NCBI GenBank assembly: GCA_000499405.2
Contig: HG738138.1
Span: 23,341,097-23,405,096, forward strand
Direction: 5' to 3'
DNA length: 64,000 bases
From: Onchocerca volvulus
Taxonomy: Eukaryota > Nematoda > Chromadorea > Rhabditida > Onchocercidae
The notes under the pieces were generated by a model that was not told the origin of the DNA, did no database searches, and worked only from the letters and a program-made list of their open reading frames with translations. How positions within the stretch are numbered: position 1 is the first letter of the stretch; each line of letters starts with the position of its first letter. Positions 51,730-63,800 of the stretch are shown piece after piece. Made by a program: the position numbers and the translations under genes.

Positions 51730-52838
51730 TATTGATTTTGTTATTGTTGTTGATATTGCTGTTGTTGTTGTCGTTGTCGTCGTTATTGTTGTCGTAAATT
51801 CTATTGCTGTTGTTGTAACTAATATTGTTATTGTTGTTATCGTAGTTGCTATTGTTGTTGTTGTTGTTGTTGTTATCGTATATCGTTTGCTTTTCAATTA
51901 TCGGCATTATTCCGCTCTATCTATGGAAAGGTAAATCAAAACTCTTATCAAGCAGTACCATTATTATCATCGATCTTATCAGGAATGAATGAATATCTTG
52001 ACCAAAATAATTATTGTTCGTGCAATTCTGTAGCTGCAAGTAGAAGATTGTGATCGGTGCTGCTATCAACTGCACAAATGAAATGAAGAAAGTTCAATAT
52101 TCAGCAATTCTTAACATCCAATCCCTTCCCATCTATCTAAATATTGTTACACAAAATGATGCTTTTCAAATGTCCGTCGTGCCATCCTCTTTTCCCTTTA
52201 CCTCTAACTTCTTCTTTTCCCTTCTAACCACACGAATATCATCAATCAGATTCATTTTTTCCTTCTTTTTTCTCCTTAAAATGATTCATAAGTTACGGAA
52301 TGTTTACATAGAGGATGATGAACATGAAGAACAATACATACACATTTCGTCAAATAATGTTCATTTCATTCCTTCTGTTCAAGAAGAAATACAGTGAGAA
52401 AATGAGACAGAAGTGGAATATCAACTTCGAAATATATCATTTAGAATAATTATTACAAATAACAGCTGACTTTTCGCTTTTATCTTAAAGACTAAAAATT
52501 ATTAGTTGCTATTATGAGATAAGATAATTTAGTCTCAAATATCTTCATCAATAATATTATAATTGATTGATCGATCAAATTGAATGGTGAATTTTTTTTT
52601 CAGTTTTAAAATATGAATGGGAACTCCTACTCTCGGGGAAATTCCATTAATTTAAATTAATGTTAAATTAAATTAGCTCATTCCAGTGAAACCGTGACGT
52701 TTCGTCTCCTTATTTTATAGGCCGTGTTTTATGCTCATTTCTATTCTAGTCAATTTTTCGGGAGTTGCGGTAGTTTCGAATTTACTTGTGTAGAGTATTT
52801 GTTATTTCTTTAGGAAATTTAATATATTATGGCATAAC
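51730..52838. promoter_or_regulatory. Divergent promoter region between sterol reductase and RPA49
   Basis: Head-to-head gene pair about 1.1 kb apart. It contains the triplet repeat and a TTTCTTTAG acceptor at about 52813, just upstream of the RPA49 ATG, likely a spliced-leader or UTR junction. No clear TATA box was seen. Confidence 0.45.
51735..51885. repeat. Imperfect (GTT)n / (AAC)n trinucleotide repeat
   Basis: About 150 bp of GTT, ATT and GTC triplets directly upstream of the sterol reductase ATG. In the gene's sense it is (AAC)n and stays open in two frames, one in frame with the CDS (Thr/Ile-rich) and one giving poly-Asn. I place the CDS start after it because no ATG is in frame before it. 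Confidence 0.85.
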
Positions 52839-54051
52839 ATGGAAAACACGTTAGGCATGAAAAAAGAGATCAAGAAAGAACGTCCTATAGCATCATCTGG
52901 CGAGGATATCGCACGAGCGGTACCTGTCGAATCGAAGGTATTTTCACGAAATTCTTTTTTACAGAAAATTTGAAATTAAAAACTAATGCAAGTTGAGATG
53001 ATGAATTGTGCTAGTCTCTCATACTGATAATTATATGGAGAAGAAAGCAGATAAGTCTTTTATCGAAATAAAAAACAAATTAGAACCTTTGGGCGACATT
53101 CTAAGTCAAAGTCAAATGGTCCATTCTATTGGCTTTCCATATCTTAGCTTTGAGTAGATTGAGAGATATGATGATTCTACAATAAGAGGAAATATCATTC
53201 AAGGGTCAATAAGAATTATAGTACATCAAAATCATGAAAGTAGGAAATATTAGATTTTTTAAAGTAATTTAGAAATTTACTTGTAATTTTGTTCAAACAT
53301 CCTCACAATTTTAAATCCAGGAATTTTGCAAAATTAAAAGAAAAAGTTTTCTTTTAAAAATTTTAGATTACTGGCATTGTTGCTCGATTAACGAATAATA
53401 TGGCGACAGATGTTCAATCACTAGTATTTCAGCGTCACAAAGTAGCAAATGGCACATCCGGATATGTCTATACTGCTAAGAATTCAATGGTTAGTTTCTC
53501 ATTTCTTCTCCTTTTCAGTTATTCACTGAAATTTCGAATTTAAGTTTCATCTAGCTTTCAGCGAAATAGTTCTTCGATCTATTAAAGAAGGAAATCTTCT
53601 GTCTTAATTAAATCTATAATTAATCTGTAGTTGTGTGGTAGTTAAAGAGAGATTTGAAAATATCTATACTTATATGTGTCGGTGTTTCAGTGATATGAAG
53701 GATGATATATTGAAGATCTAATGGTGTTGCAAATAACTAAGATTGGAAAATATTGAAATATATTTTCGGTTTTTTTTTTTGATAAATATTACGAAAAATT
53801 TGAATGTGGAAATATTATTTTAAGGAATAACGTTTCTAGGATCCAACATCAGAAAAAGTTGTTCGTTTGGGACGTGAAGAATGCTCGGAAAATGAAGGAT
53901 GTGATTATGCGATTGCAATAGTTAATAGACGAACGGGGAATATAGATTATTTACCGACTAAGCTGATTTGTTTTGAAAATGTTCCGACATCCGATTTCCA
54001 AGCAATATTAGATGCTGGGTTTGCTCTACTTTTGTGAAAGTTATAGATATT

Positions 54052-54086
<35 letters not shown>

Positions 54087-56929
54087 TCAAAATAACTGAA
54101 ATTTGAGATAAAAGGGGAGATTTCAGTTACAAAAGGAAGATCGATTATTCCATCGACAATAGTATTAGTAAAGAATCGTGGGCTGATAAGCGGCGTGCAT
54201 TAACAGATGACTTTGGATCAGTAAAAAGAGTTAAAATGCTAGATGCTGCTAAACGAAGACAAATCAAGGATGTATGCCTTTTTAAGTGACCGAATTTTAA
54301 ATTTCTGATCTTATTTTTTTCTGCATAGATGGAAAACATTTTGTTTAAAATTTCGAAATATTAATTTATTTTAAAGGAAACGTTGTCAGTTATGCTAAAT
54401 TCGGCATTTGCGTCTACGAATATGAAAAAGGAAGTTGAAACAACGCCGAAATCTGAAATTTCATTGTTAACGAAGGTAGGAATTCTTACACATAGAAAAG
54501 ATATTTTAGTTTTTATCTCGTTTTACTATGCTGTCGAATGTGCAAAAGAAAAAAAAAAGAAAAAGAAACAAAAAAGAGAAAAACAACTTTAGATGAGTTT
54601 AAATTAACTATTGTTAATTGACATTCAATAAAAAATTATGTATTTCATTGCAAGTTTTAATGAGTCACTTAATCATTTAACTTTTGAGATTTTTTGCAGA
54701 CCGAGAGTTCGGTGCTGCCGAAAGCAAATATGGATGGAAAGTCGCCGCGAGAAGTATATTTGTTTTCTAACTTTTTATCTGATGCGGAAGTTATCACATT
54801 TAAATCTGAAGCATTTGATTGTTTGAATGATTCAAGAAAAAAACTTATTGCAAATGGTTAGGAAATTTTTTGCTACTGCTTGGGTGTGGATGGATTTTTA
54901 TAATCTTTGCGTATAATTACCGTATGGAATCTGAATCTTTCAACATTTATAACTAATACTTCCAGCTTAAGGCATAATTTCTATTTTTTGCATTAGCTAT
55001 TAGTCTTTTCGAAAAAAAAAATTTGAAAAAATCATAATTTTTATGCTTGTTTTTGTTATTTAACGCAATACGACAGAGCTTATATTCTTGCGCCTATGAT
55101 CAGCGAGAAACGATGAATAGAATTTCTGTAATGTTATCTGTTCAAGCAATAACAGACTTTATTATTTGGAATACTACAATATATTTCCATAAGAAATATA
55201 TAATACGTATCCAGCTACAACTGCATATTGTTCCTTTTTAATTACAAATAATGTAATGGTTCAAGTTATTCTGTTAGTTTACATCGTGTTTTAGGGTTTT
55301 CTCCTCTCGTATGTAATCTGATTGGTAATATCAGTATAAATACCGAACGAACTTGTTATTTATTGCTGTTGGATGCTATGATACATTGTTACAAGGTTTA
55401 TTTTTACATATATTGTTTGATTTGGATTTCTAGTAAAAATATTGTACTAGACAGACTGTCTTTCATTTCCAAAATTTTCCTTACCATGCTTCTTTATTTT
55501 TCTCTTTTCTTTGGAGTATTAAATTTATTGCTTTGCAGATTTTGGCAAAACGTCGCTTCTTTTTGGAATCTGACTGGCTACAGTTGCATTACCCGGTGAC
55601 CGTGCTTTCTAAAATGCGTGAACTTTTTTTTCGTATGTTTTCTATTTCTTCAGTTCTATTTTCGATGAAATAAAAAAAAAGTGTAGGAGAAAATTTAAGT
55701 GATTCTTTATTGTTTGAAGATAAAAAAACCATTGGATTTAAGAAAAGGTAATTGAACGAGATTTCTTTGTCTAAGAAAGGAAAAAATTAAGACGAGTTGA
55801 GAAAGTGAAAGTGTGAAATTGGAAAAGTAGGGTAAGGTTTTTCAGCCGAACCGGAATAATTTTTACGAAATACTAGTGTAGATTTTTGTTTTATAGATTT
55901 GTTTTTTTAGTCTATAAAAATTTTCAATCAGAGAAATACATCGGAGTTTTGTTTTGAATGCATTTTCATAATTTCTTCCTGCCTTCGGTTTCTAATTTAT
56001 TCAATTTTGACTTTGATTCTTTACAGCTGGTGAATTCGTTAGTGAGAATTCCAGAAGTAAGCGGAAATTAGCAGTCAATTTAATGGCTAAAGATAGATTA
56101 TTGGCGCATATTTTGTGCTTAGCGATTATTTTAGATTGTATGTTTACTTTCCTTTCAAATTATTATGGTTAAAATTGTTTGATCATTCATATTCAAACAG
56201 TTTTAACGATAATGTTATCTTTCTTTTTTTTAGTGGCAGAGATGCGTAATCGTAGTTTAATTCATATAAACTTTCTCTGTTAGCCGTTTATGCATTGACT
56301 AAATAAGTATTAATGATTTCGAAAATTTCAGAATTCTTGGGTTCTATAACTTTAAAAAAGTGGTCAGTATTTAATATATGATATATTATTGATGACTGAT
56401 TGTGAACTAAAGTTGATTCGAACATCCAAAATCTTCAAATCAAACATTTTTCGAACATAATTTGAAAAATAAAAAAAAAAATCCTGCATGATTCTTATAA
56501 CCTAACATTCAAGCAGTGAACCTTGCTATTGTCTTTTTTGTATTCAGGAAACTTTAAATGCAGTTTTTTTATTTTTTAATCAGCCATCTATGATATGTAC
56601 AGATGAAAATATGGCTTTACCGATCACTCCGTGGGCTAAAGAACTTGGAACTGCCGAGCCAAAGATTACCAAAATGGCAGTTGCCCTTGGTTGCAAGTAA
56701 GTAATGCTACCAATTTTAAGAATGAAAAGTCATGATCAGTTTTAAACAAAGTACTTTTAAGATTTCAAATCAAAAACAGTTAACTGAAATTTCTTATTTC
56801 AGTGTAAGCGCAGCAACGGCATCTGAAGGTGTTCGATTGGGTACATTAAGAATAGCACGGTTAGTTGGACCACCACTTACATCAAAAAAACGATTTTCTG
56901 GGCGAATGGTTGCTGGAAGAGGTCGCTAA
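52839..56929 (+). CDS. POLR1E: RNA polymerase I subunit RPA49 (POLR1E/PAF53)
   Basis: Pol I-specific subunit acting in rRNA transcription in the nucleolus. Thirteen exons: 52839-52937, 53367-53489, 53840-54018, 54127-54271, 54377-54475, 54700-54856, 55295-55395, 55539-55632, 56027-56137, 56234-56245, 56332-56366, 56584-56696, 56803-56929; total 464 aa, in the family range. The N-terminal half has CDYAIAIVNRRTGNIDYLP and the RPA49 linker phrase YKRKIDYSIDNSISKESWAD KRRALTDDFGSVKR; the C-terminal tandem winged-helix half includes AKRRFFLESDWL, AKDRLLAHILCLAIIL, PWAKELGTAEPKI and LGCN, ending in a basic RMVAGRGR tail. One exon is only 12 nt; without it the frame hits a stop. Family assignment is from the overall pattern. 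Confidence 0.82.
54056..54083. repeat. Poly(T) tract in an RPA49 intron
   Basis: T run of about 28 bases between RPA49 exons 3 and 4. Confidence 0.9.
56234..56245 (+). other. 12-nt microexon of RPA49
   Basis: TTTTTTTTAG acceptor, 12 bases (TGGCAGAGATGC), then GTAATC. It restores phase between exons ending 56137 and starting 56332, adding LAEM to the protein. Confidence 0.6.
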
Positions 56930-57300
56930 ATTCTAGAAAATTAAGCATGATATAATGTCACGTTTTTACATGTTCCGTCTAGTGCTTATTTCTTCTGCAT
57001 CAGTTGTTTCATTTTCGTTGATTTTTTTTTTTCTTTTTTGTTGCTGCTTTATACAAGTATTTAAGAAGACGGGTTTTAAATGTAATTACCAGTAATTTTA
57101 GTATTGTGTGCTTGCCCAGGGATCTATTGCTTTAAAGAGAATAGTGTAAATGCAAACGAAACATAAAGCTATCTTCTGAAAAGAACGAGACATTCCAGTG
57201 CTTTCCTTTAAATCTATTTATTATTAGACTTTCGGTAGTTTCTGTACTTGGGAATCGAAATATTTGATTTATTTACGAGGAAAAACTTGTTAGACACTGA
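56930..57300. other. 3' flank of RPA49
   Basis: Presumed 3' UTR and intergenic DNA before the retrotransposon relic. No coding frame recognised. Confidence 0.5.
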
Positions 57301-57307
57301 TCATCTC

Positions 57308-57804
57308 AAAGCCTTGGATACATTCTGAGAGACTGGAAAAATGAATATTTAATTAGTCTCAGAGAAGAAACTCAAAAACAACATGCATCTCTCAAAAATG
57401 TAGAAACCAGGATGCCACGCGAGGAAGAAATAGTGTTAGTCAACGAACCTGACATTTCTCGTGACATGTGGAAATTAATTAAAATCAAGGAAATCAAAAA
57501 AGGAAAAGATGGGGAAGCTAGAAATGCCGTCATAGAAATGCCACATGGAAGATCCCTCATCAGACCAATAAACGTTTTGTATCCTCTAGAGGTTGATGAT
57601 GTTTCCAACTCAAGAAATCAGTCACAGTATTCGAGAAATCAATATAAGAAATCGGACAAAAGGAATCCATTGCCTTATGAACTAGAAATGCTGCCAAAGG
57701 ACGAATCCAATCAGAAGTTGAATATCTTAATTATAGCCATTACATTCTTTCTAAAGATTTCTATTTTCTTCGGTTGGAAATGCCGAAAAAATCCAATATT
57801 ATAA
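57308..57804 (+). mobile_element. 3' end of a BEL/Pao retrotransposon polyprotein (DUF5641)
   Basis: One frame runs from about 57308 (LGYILRDWKNEYLISLREET) through PREEEIVLVNEPDISRDMWK and IKEIKKGKDGEARNAVIEMP to RSLIRPINVLYPLEVDD, then a Ser/Asn-rich tail with a hydrophobic segment (ILIIAITFFLKISIFFGWK) and TAA at 57804. The pattern 'W..E YL.SLRE', 'G..VL', 'W.L..I.E...GKDG..R.A', 'RP...LYPLE' is that of the DUF5641 domain after the integrase of BEL/Pao elements. The rest of the polyprotein (protease, RT, RNase H, integrase core) is absent upstream, where RPA49 lies, so the copy is 5'-truncated. Confidence 0.8.
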
Positions 57805-57834
57805 TTAGTATAAACAAGTGGTAAAGTTTAAGGG

Positions 57835-58420
57835 GCACGTAGTTTCAAATGGACCAACAAGTCGGTAAACATGTTTCCCCTCCAAAACACTAAACAAAGG
57901 GACGAACATGTTTCCTGCAAAAACGGTAATCAGGTTCGTCACCAAAAAGGGAAACATATTTCATAAGAAAGAAAAACATGTTTCCCGTCGAAATTATGGG
58001 CATGATTGCTTCCAAAATGCTCGAATTAATGGGGAAACAAGAGGAAGTCGACCAATCAAGAGGAACAACTTGGAGATCTGAAAAGAAAGAGGGATTCTGA
58101 AAAGATATATATGGATCGGACTTTGGAGAAGGATCATTCTAATCTAACGGATTCTTGGACACAAATTCTTGGCTACGGATATCAGCTTCAACAATCAGCG
58201 CGTTCTACAACAATCGACAGATTCAGCAACAGTCAATCGGCAATCTTGGACAACTATTTTGTTTTATTAGCAACAAAGGAAGAATAATTCTATGATCAGT
58301 TATCTTGGATATTCTTCAAAAATTGCTCAGGAAGAAGAAATCTTCCATTTAACAATAAAACCTTTTCTCACCAAAAATTCGTTTGTGCTCGCAAACTAAG
58401 CCAACTTTCGCGACAAATTT
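57835..58420 (+). repeat. LTR-like 3' region of the BEL/Pao relic
   Basis: GC-richer than the surroundings and non-coding. It holds four copies of an AACATGTTTCC-like box (near 57868, 57906, 57949, 57971) and an AATAAA signal at about 58360 followed by a TTCGTTTGTGCTCGC stretch, as in a U3/R boundary. Exact ends and target-site duplications were not found. Confidence 0.5.
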
Positions 58421-58441
58421 ATTCAAAAATTCAATTTAACA

Positions 58442-58770
58442 GTTTTGAATTCTTGTTAGAAGTTGAATTCGCGACTGCTCAATTGAATTTTTGAACTGTT
58501 GCTACTGCAAAAAATTATATATGGTATTAAAAGGTACTGACATTCACAAATGTTCGCTTGTTCAAAATCTTAAATCTCCGGAAGTTTTTGCCTATTGTTT
58601 TGAAATCTTGATAAAAGTTAAGTTCGAAACTGCGCAACTGGATTGTTGAACTGTTGCTACTGCAAAAAATTATGCATAATATTAAAAGATACTAGGAGTC
58701 GTAGATGTTCATTTGTTCAAAATCTTAAATCTCCGAAAGTTTTCATCTATTGCTTTGAAATTTTGATAGG
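58442..58770. repeat. 155-bp tandem duplication (2.1 copies)
   Basis: Copy 1 is 58442-58596, copy 2 is 58597-58751, and a third begins at 58752. The shared block GAACTGTTGCTACTGCAAAA starts at 58493 and 58648; TTCAAAATCTTAAATCTCCG is also shared. It lies directly after the LTR-like region. Confidence 0.9.
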
Positions 58771-58883
58771 ATGTTGCATTGAAATACGCGCATATTTTAC
58801 CGAGCCTACTGAGCGTTGCATTCTGAAGGCCACGTCCATTTTGCAGAAAATAAGCGTAGTTAATAGATTCAGTCCGGTTACTT

Positions 58884-58913
58884 TTATCTGTCACATCTGT
58901 GACAGATAAAAAA
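58884..58913. repeat. Perfect inverted repeat (13-bp arms, 4-bp loop)
   Basis: Arm TTTTATCTGTCAC, loop ATCT, then the exact complement GTGACAGATAAAA. It could form a hairpin in RNA or be a palindromic protein site or a transposon end. No second copy was noticed in the window. Confidence 0.85.
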
Positions 58914-59101
58914 AGTAGATGTATTTATGCAAAAACTATTTGCCTATTCGAATGTTACATTGTGTCAAAATTTCAGATCAGTGGATAAAAACTTGAAATA
59001 CTGTATCAAAATGAACATCGGACATTTATGACAAAGAGGCAATCCAAACACGACCTAATATTAGAAGTAATGTTAGAAAAGATGATTCACAAATTGCTTG
59101 A

Positions 59102-59353
59102 AGGAAACATTTCATTATACACTATCGTGATCTCGACATTTCTGCGACGCAACAACATTCTCCACAAAAATCAAAAAATAAACGAATTATATCCCTCACA
59201 AAGTTAAAAACAAACGAAAAAGCTGAAATTACTCGCCTTGTTTATTTAAAAACACGCGCCTATTCCAATGCAAGATTGTATTCAAATCTGAAAGTAATCG
59301 ATGGAGAACTTCGGAGATTTATCATTTTTCACAGCGAACATTTACATTTTTAA
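59102..59353 (+). other. Open frame without ATG, possibly mobile-element derived
   Basis: Eighty-three sense codons then TAA: after a short lead comes HYRDLDISATQQHSPQKSKN and later KLKTNEKAEITRLVYLKTRA and YSNLKVIDGELRRFII. Composition is protein-like and GC is higher than in the flanks. No acceptor with matching partner exon was found and no family was recognised. It follows the BEL/Pao relic and duplication. Confidence 0.3.
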
Positions 59354-60676
59354 TTTATATAGAATATAGGTAGGTTATAAAATAAAACAGCTTAGTTTTT
59401 TGAAAATGTACTTCTTTGGAAGCAGTGAAAGTATTATCGCAACTTGATTTTTCTTCCAAATGCCTCCTTCCGTTTTTTGAAAATATAATCTGATATAAGC
59501 CGCTAGTAAATTTGAAGATTTTATATTATTTCAAGATTCTTAGCTGTTAAGCGAATTCATGTTTGTTTGTATATTTCGTTTTTTTCTGTAATTTAAGAGA
59601 AAATACCGGAATAAATTTCCAGCTTTTAAACTTAATATTTCTGCATAGAGAGTAGGAGAAAAAAAAAGGTTAGGAAATTTAATATAAATAACTTATCTAA
59701 GACATATAGAAATGAAGTTTTTGAATTAGATTTTGACGGCTTTGTTACAATTATTCGAAGAAAAGCAGGATGTTGTGTTATTTATTCATTTCATCTTTTA
59801 TTGCTTGCATATTTCTTGGAAAGAAAGTGTTTCATGCATTTTAAAAATCGAACGACTGCAAATTTACATCAGTTTAGATTTATAGGTAAAAATACAGTGC
59901 AAATTCAGTCAGTCAAATTTTCCAGAAACGAACAGAGCGAAAGAAAGAGAAAAATTGATTTCGATGATTTTAGAGAATTGGCTTAATTAACGAAATCTTT
60001 AACATCAAAAGTATATTCAGAATGCTACGCAAAATTTGTATCATAATTTGATAATTATCTTTTTAAAGAAGAAGTATTAGTTATTTCTATCAATTAACTT
60101 GATTGATCTGATAATAGAAAATCAATGATTAATTCAGTTGAGAGATAATTTGATTAAACCCAAATTGTGCCTAATATTTGTCAACTACAGTATTTTTGTT
60201 TTTTTTGTTTATACGTCAATTACTTTTTATGAGCATTCTCAAGAATAGAAAGATCAGTTAATGGTTAATATGATTTGCCATCAGTTAAGATAATCGATTA
60301 AGTAATATCATCGCGACAATATGTAGATTAATATCAATACTTATCAACCAATTCCCGCCCATAATGAAATTAATTATTAAACTTTTTTTTTTGATGTAAT
60401 GGAGAAATTTTGCAAAATATATCAACAAGAAAATTTTGGAATGAAGAAAAAAAAAGTAGGCGCGATAGATAGCAGAGAAAGTCTATATAAATGTTTGTTG
60501 TAAATTTATCACTATCGCCATCATATACAACCATTCGTCATCGCCATTCGTCGACGTCGTCGTCGTCGTATGGTTTAGTTTGGCCGTTTCTCTTTTCATT
60601 CCATTCGTTCACTTTTTTTTCTTTCTTTTTTTTCGCTTTTTACTTTTTGTCGAATATCATTCTATTCCATTCATTT

Positions 60677-60703
60677 GAATTGAATTGAATTCAATTGAAT
60701 CAG
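60677..60703. repeat. GAATT-type short repeat and palindrome
   Basis: TGAATTGAATTGAATTCAAT: repeated GAATT units that turn into their complement. Confidence 0.7.
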
Positions 60704-60736
60704 TCTAGTGGACAGCTGTTTGTCTAATGTCAATCG

Positions 60737-60830
60737 ATCATATCTGTTTATTTTTCATTTATTTCAGGAACATTGTTTATTTTTCATTTATATCACAAAT
60801 AATGTTTATTTTTCTTGAAAGCAAAAATCA
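60737..60830. repeat. About 30-bp imperfect tandem repeat
   Basis: Three units beginning TGTTTATTTTTC at about 60746, 60775 and 60803, with CATTTAT following in the first two. Confidence 0.75.
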
Positions 60831-63800
60831 AACAGAATGATAATGATAATAATACTATCAATTCACTTTCCTTAAATATGTGAAATAAAATAATTAAATT
60901 TTAAGCCTTTTTTTTTTTTGCAAACTTCAATATCATTGTTCACATCAGAAATATTGTTTATTTCCATAATACTATGATTTTTTCGATTATATACCGTATT
61001 TGATTTAATTTATTAACAATTTGCATCATTAATAGCGAAATATATCATATTGAATATTTTGACAATTTCGATTGGAACAGTAGTAAATTTTATATTGATT
61101 CTTTTCCTTTTTGTTTTCTTATCTTTTCTGAAATTCATGCTTATAGGCAAAAAAATTATTTTTCATTGCAATCCTTAAAACAATTTTTTTTTTTTTTTTT
61201 AAATTTCGTTTAATTTAAAATTCAAAAGAAAATAAAAAATGAAATAAAAAAGTTTTGGATTTGGAAGTTTTCACAAACTATCGCACTTAATACTTCTGGG
61301 AATTGTCTATAATCTGAAACTTCTCATGATAAAGCAAAATGCAGACAAACTTTTCAATTTATTTAATCATCTCAATTTCTAATTAATTTCATTTATTCCA
61401 AAACAAGAAATATTGCTTGAAGAAATATTTGAAAACATTTCATTCTTTGTTTATCTATTCGAAGAACTTGCGAGAGAGTGATGCTCTGTTTTGTTTATTT
61501 AATCAAGTACTTCTTACTTTTAGAGAGACAACTTTGAACATCCTGTTCATATTTTGTTTGAATTCTCATTCTTCCAACTTTTAAAACAATGTCAACAGAC
61601 AAACAATTGACAATTATCCGTCTTTCCTTCTCTGCTTCAAATTTCCTAAATGTTTTCAATAAAAGATGGATAAAAATGATGTCTACTTCTCAAGCAATAA
61701 TAATTATTTTCATTCTTTAATTCTCGTTTTTCTTTATACGTCTCTCTTTCTCTCTTTCCATCTTCCTCACACCGAAAACCAGAATATAATTATCATAAAA
61801 TTAATAACACTTTCGAATGATTTGAATATTTCGTCCAAATATTTATCTAACATATTATTATTTAATTAATCATATTATGAGTAAATAAATTATCAGATCA
61901 ATGGTTTTATTAATTGAAATGAATGTAGTCATTCTACAAATTAATACTTTTTTAAATAAATTTTTTTCACTAAATAAGTAAAAATAGGGCGAAGGAAATT
62001 TAAATAAATTCATTAATTGCCATTTTTTAAATTTAAATTTCACTGTTTAGAAAATGTTATTTTTCTCCGATTTATTATATTTGTATCATTCATAACATGA
62101 ATAAATAGATCAAAAAAGTGGAAATGATTTGCCAATTAATTTTCTTGTTAATTAAGAAACTTTTGTAATATCCATTGTTTGATATATCTTTACATTATTA
62201 TAGAATTTCCTAATGGCGTTATTATAGTAATTATTGATGAATGGCATACATAACAGACTTTTCTATAATTCGACTTTACTCTTCATTTTGATAATTTGAA
62301 GATCTTTGGAATTAAATATATTTATTGGCAATCTAAAATTAGAATTGGAATTGATAAAAATGATTGATTTATTGTAAACAGTATGCTTTTAAGTATTTCA
62401 AGTCTATTGTATGATTGATATGAGAAAGAAATGCTAGCATAAGATAAACAAATTTGTTTGTTTATGTAACACCCAAATGATATGCTCTTTCATAAAAGTC
62501 TAGTAAATTGGCCCAGTATATTAGAGTTCTTGATTAAATAAACTTGAAAAATGAGGCTTCAAACGAGCATTATTATACAATTGATCATTTTTATTTGGGT
62601 TTTGTTAGTTTCAGAAAAATGTTTGATGCGGGGATAATCATACATGATATATTTTGACCTGGCCACAGAGGTCATCTTATCAAGCTATAGCAAAGATATT
62701 ACAGCATTTAACATTAATTACAGTACTTATCATATTACAATACCTAATATTAGTTGCAGCTTTTTTTTGGCCTTATTTTAAAATTTTGCTAATAATATTG
62801 CTAAAAAACTGTGGATAATCTTTGGTCAATAGTATTGACAGGCTCAGCTTTGTCCATTCAATATATCGGATCTTTAAAATTTGATCAAAATTGATTGCTT
62901 TTTAAGTGACAGTAAGGAATTGCGCATTTTTTTAAAATTGCATTGGAAAGGTGACGGACGTACACATTGCTTTGTTAAATGCTAGCGCTTTTTTTTAGCT
63001 TTTCTATTCGATTTATCTTTTAGTTGAAAGAAAAGTTTTGGATGTCATTGAAATTGGATGACCGATTGTTTTCCTGATTTATTTACTTGTTTACTTTGCT
63101 AATTATCCAACTACGAAAGCTGAATTTATTTATTTTATGTATTTGATTAACAATTTACTATGTTAAATCAAAACATGCAAATTGCAGGAATAGATAAAAC
63201 GAAATAATTTGAAAATATGCAGAATTTTGTGCTACTGATATTGTTGATATTATCTATCTGACAAGAAGATGACAAAGTATCACAATCAGTATCACAATCA
63301 ATTTCTGCCAATTCTAGTAAAAAATTGATGTTTACAATTGGTGCTTATCATATCAATAAGTAAACGAGGCAGTGATAATAATTGTATTATCACTACAATG
63401 TTGATAAAAGTTATAAGACTATCCATAATGATTTAGTGGTTTTTAATTACTTTTCACATATATGGACATATTAGCCTTATATTTAAATTTCAATACATTG
63501 AATTTAAATTCCAAATTCAGTGTGAAGAATTTTAGTGGTGTTATTTGCTAAATATTACTCATTCATTAATATATTTACTTATTTAAACTTGTCCACTTTA
63601 AACCAACTTGTTTAATTAATAAATTTTCTTTAATTACAACTTTTTAATTACTTGTTCTATATTTATTCAAACGAACTGGACACTTTTAATTTATTTGAGC
63701 TTCACTTATTCATTTTAAACTTAATTTTAAAAATTTAAAATCCAATCCAAAAACCTTTTTTTTCATAATAAACTTTTTTTTTAATAATAAACTTAATTTA

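Noticed and set aside
52050..52397. Plus-strand 115-codon frame between the sterol reductase and RPA49
   Set aside because: It opens from a non-ATG codon, is Phe/Ser-rich from T tracts, has no family motif and lies in the divergent promoter region.
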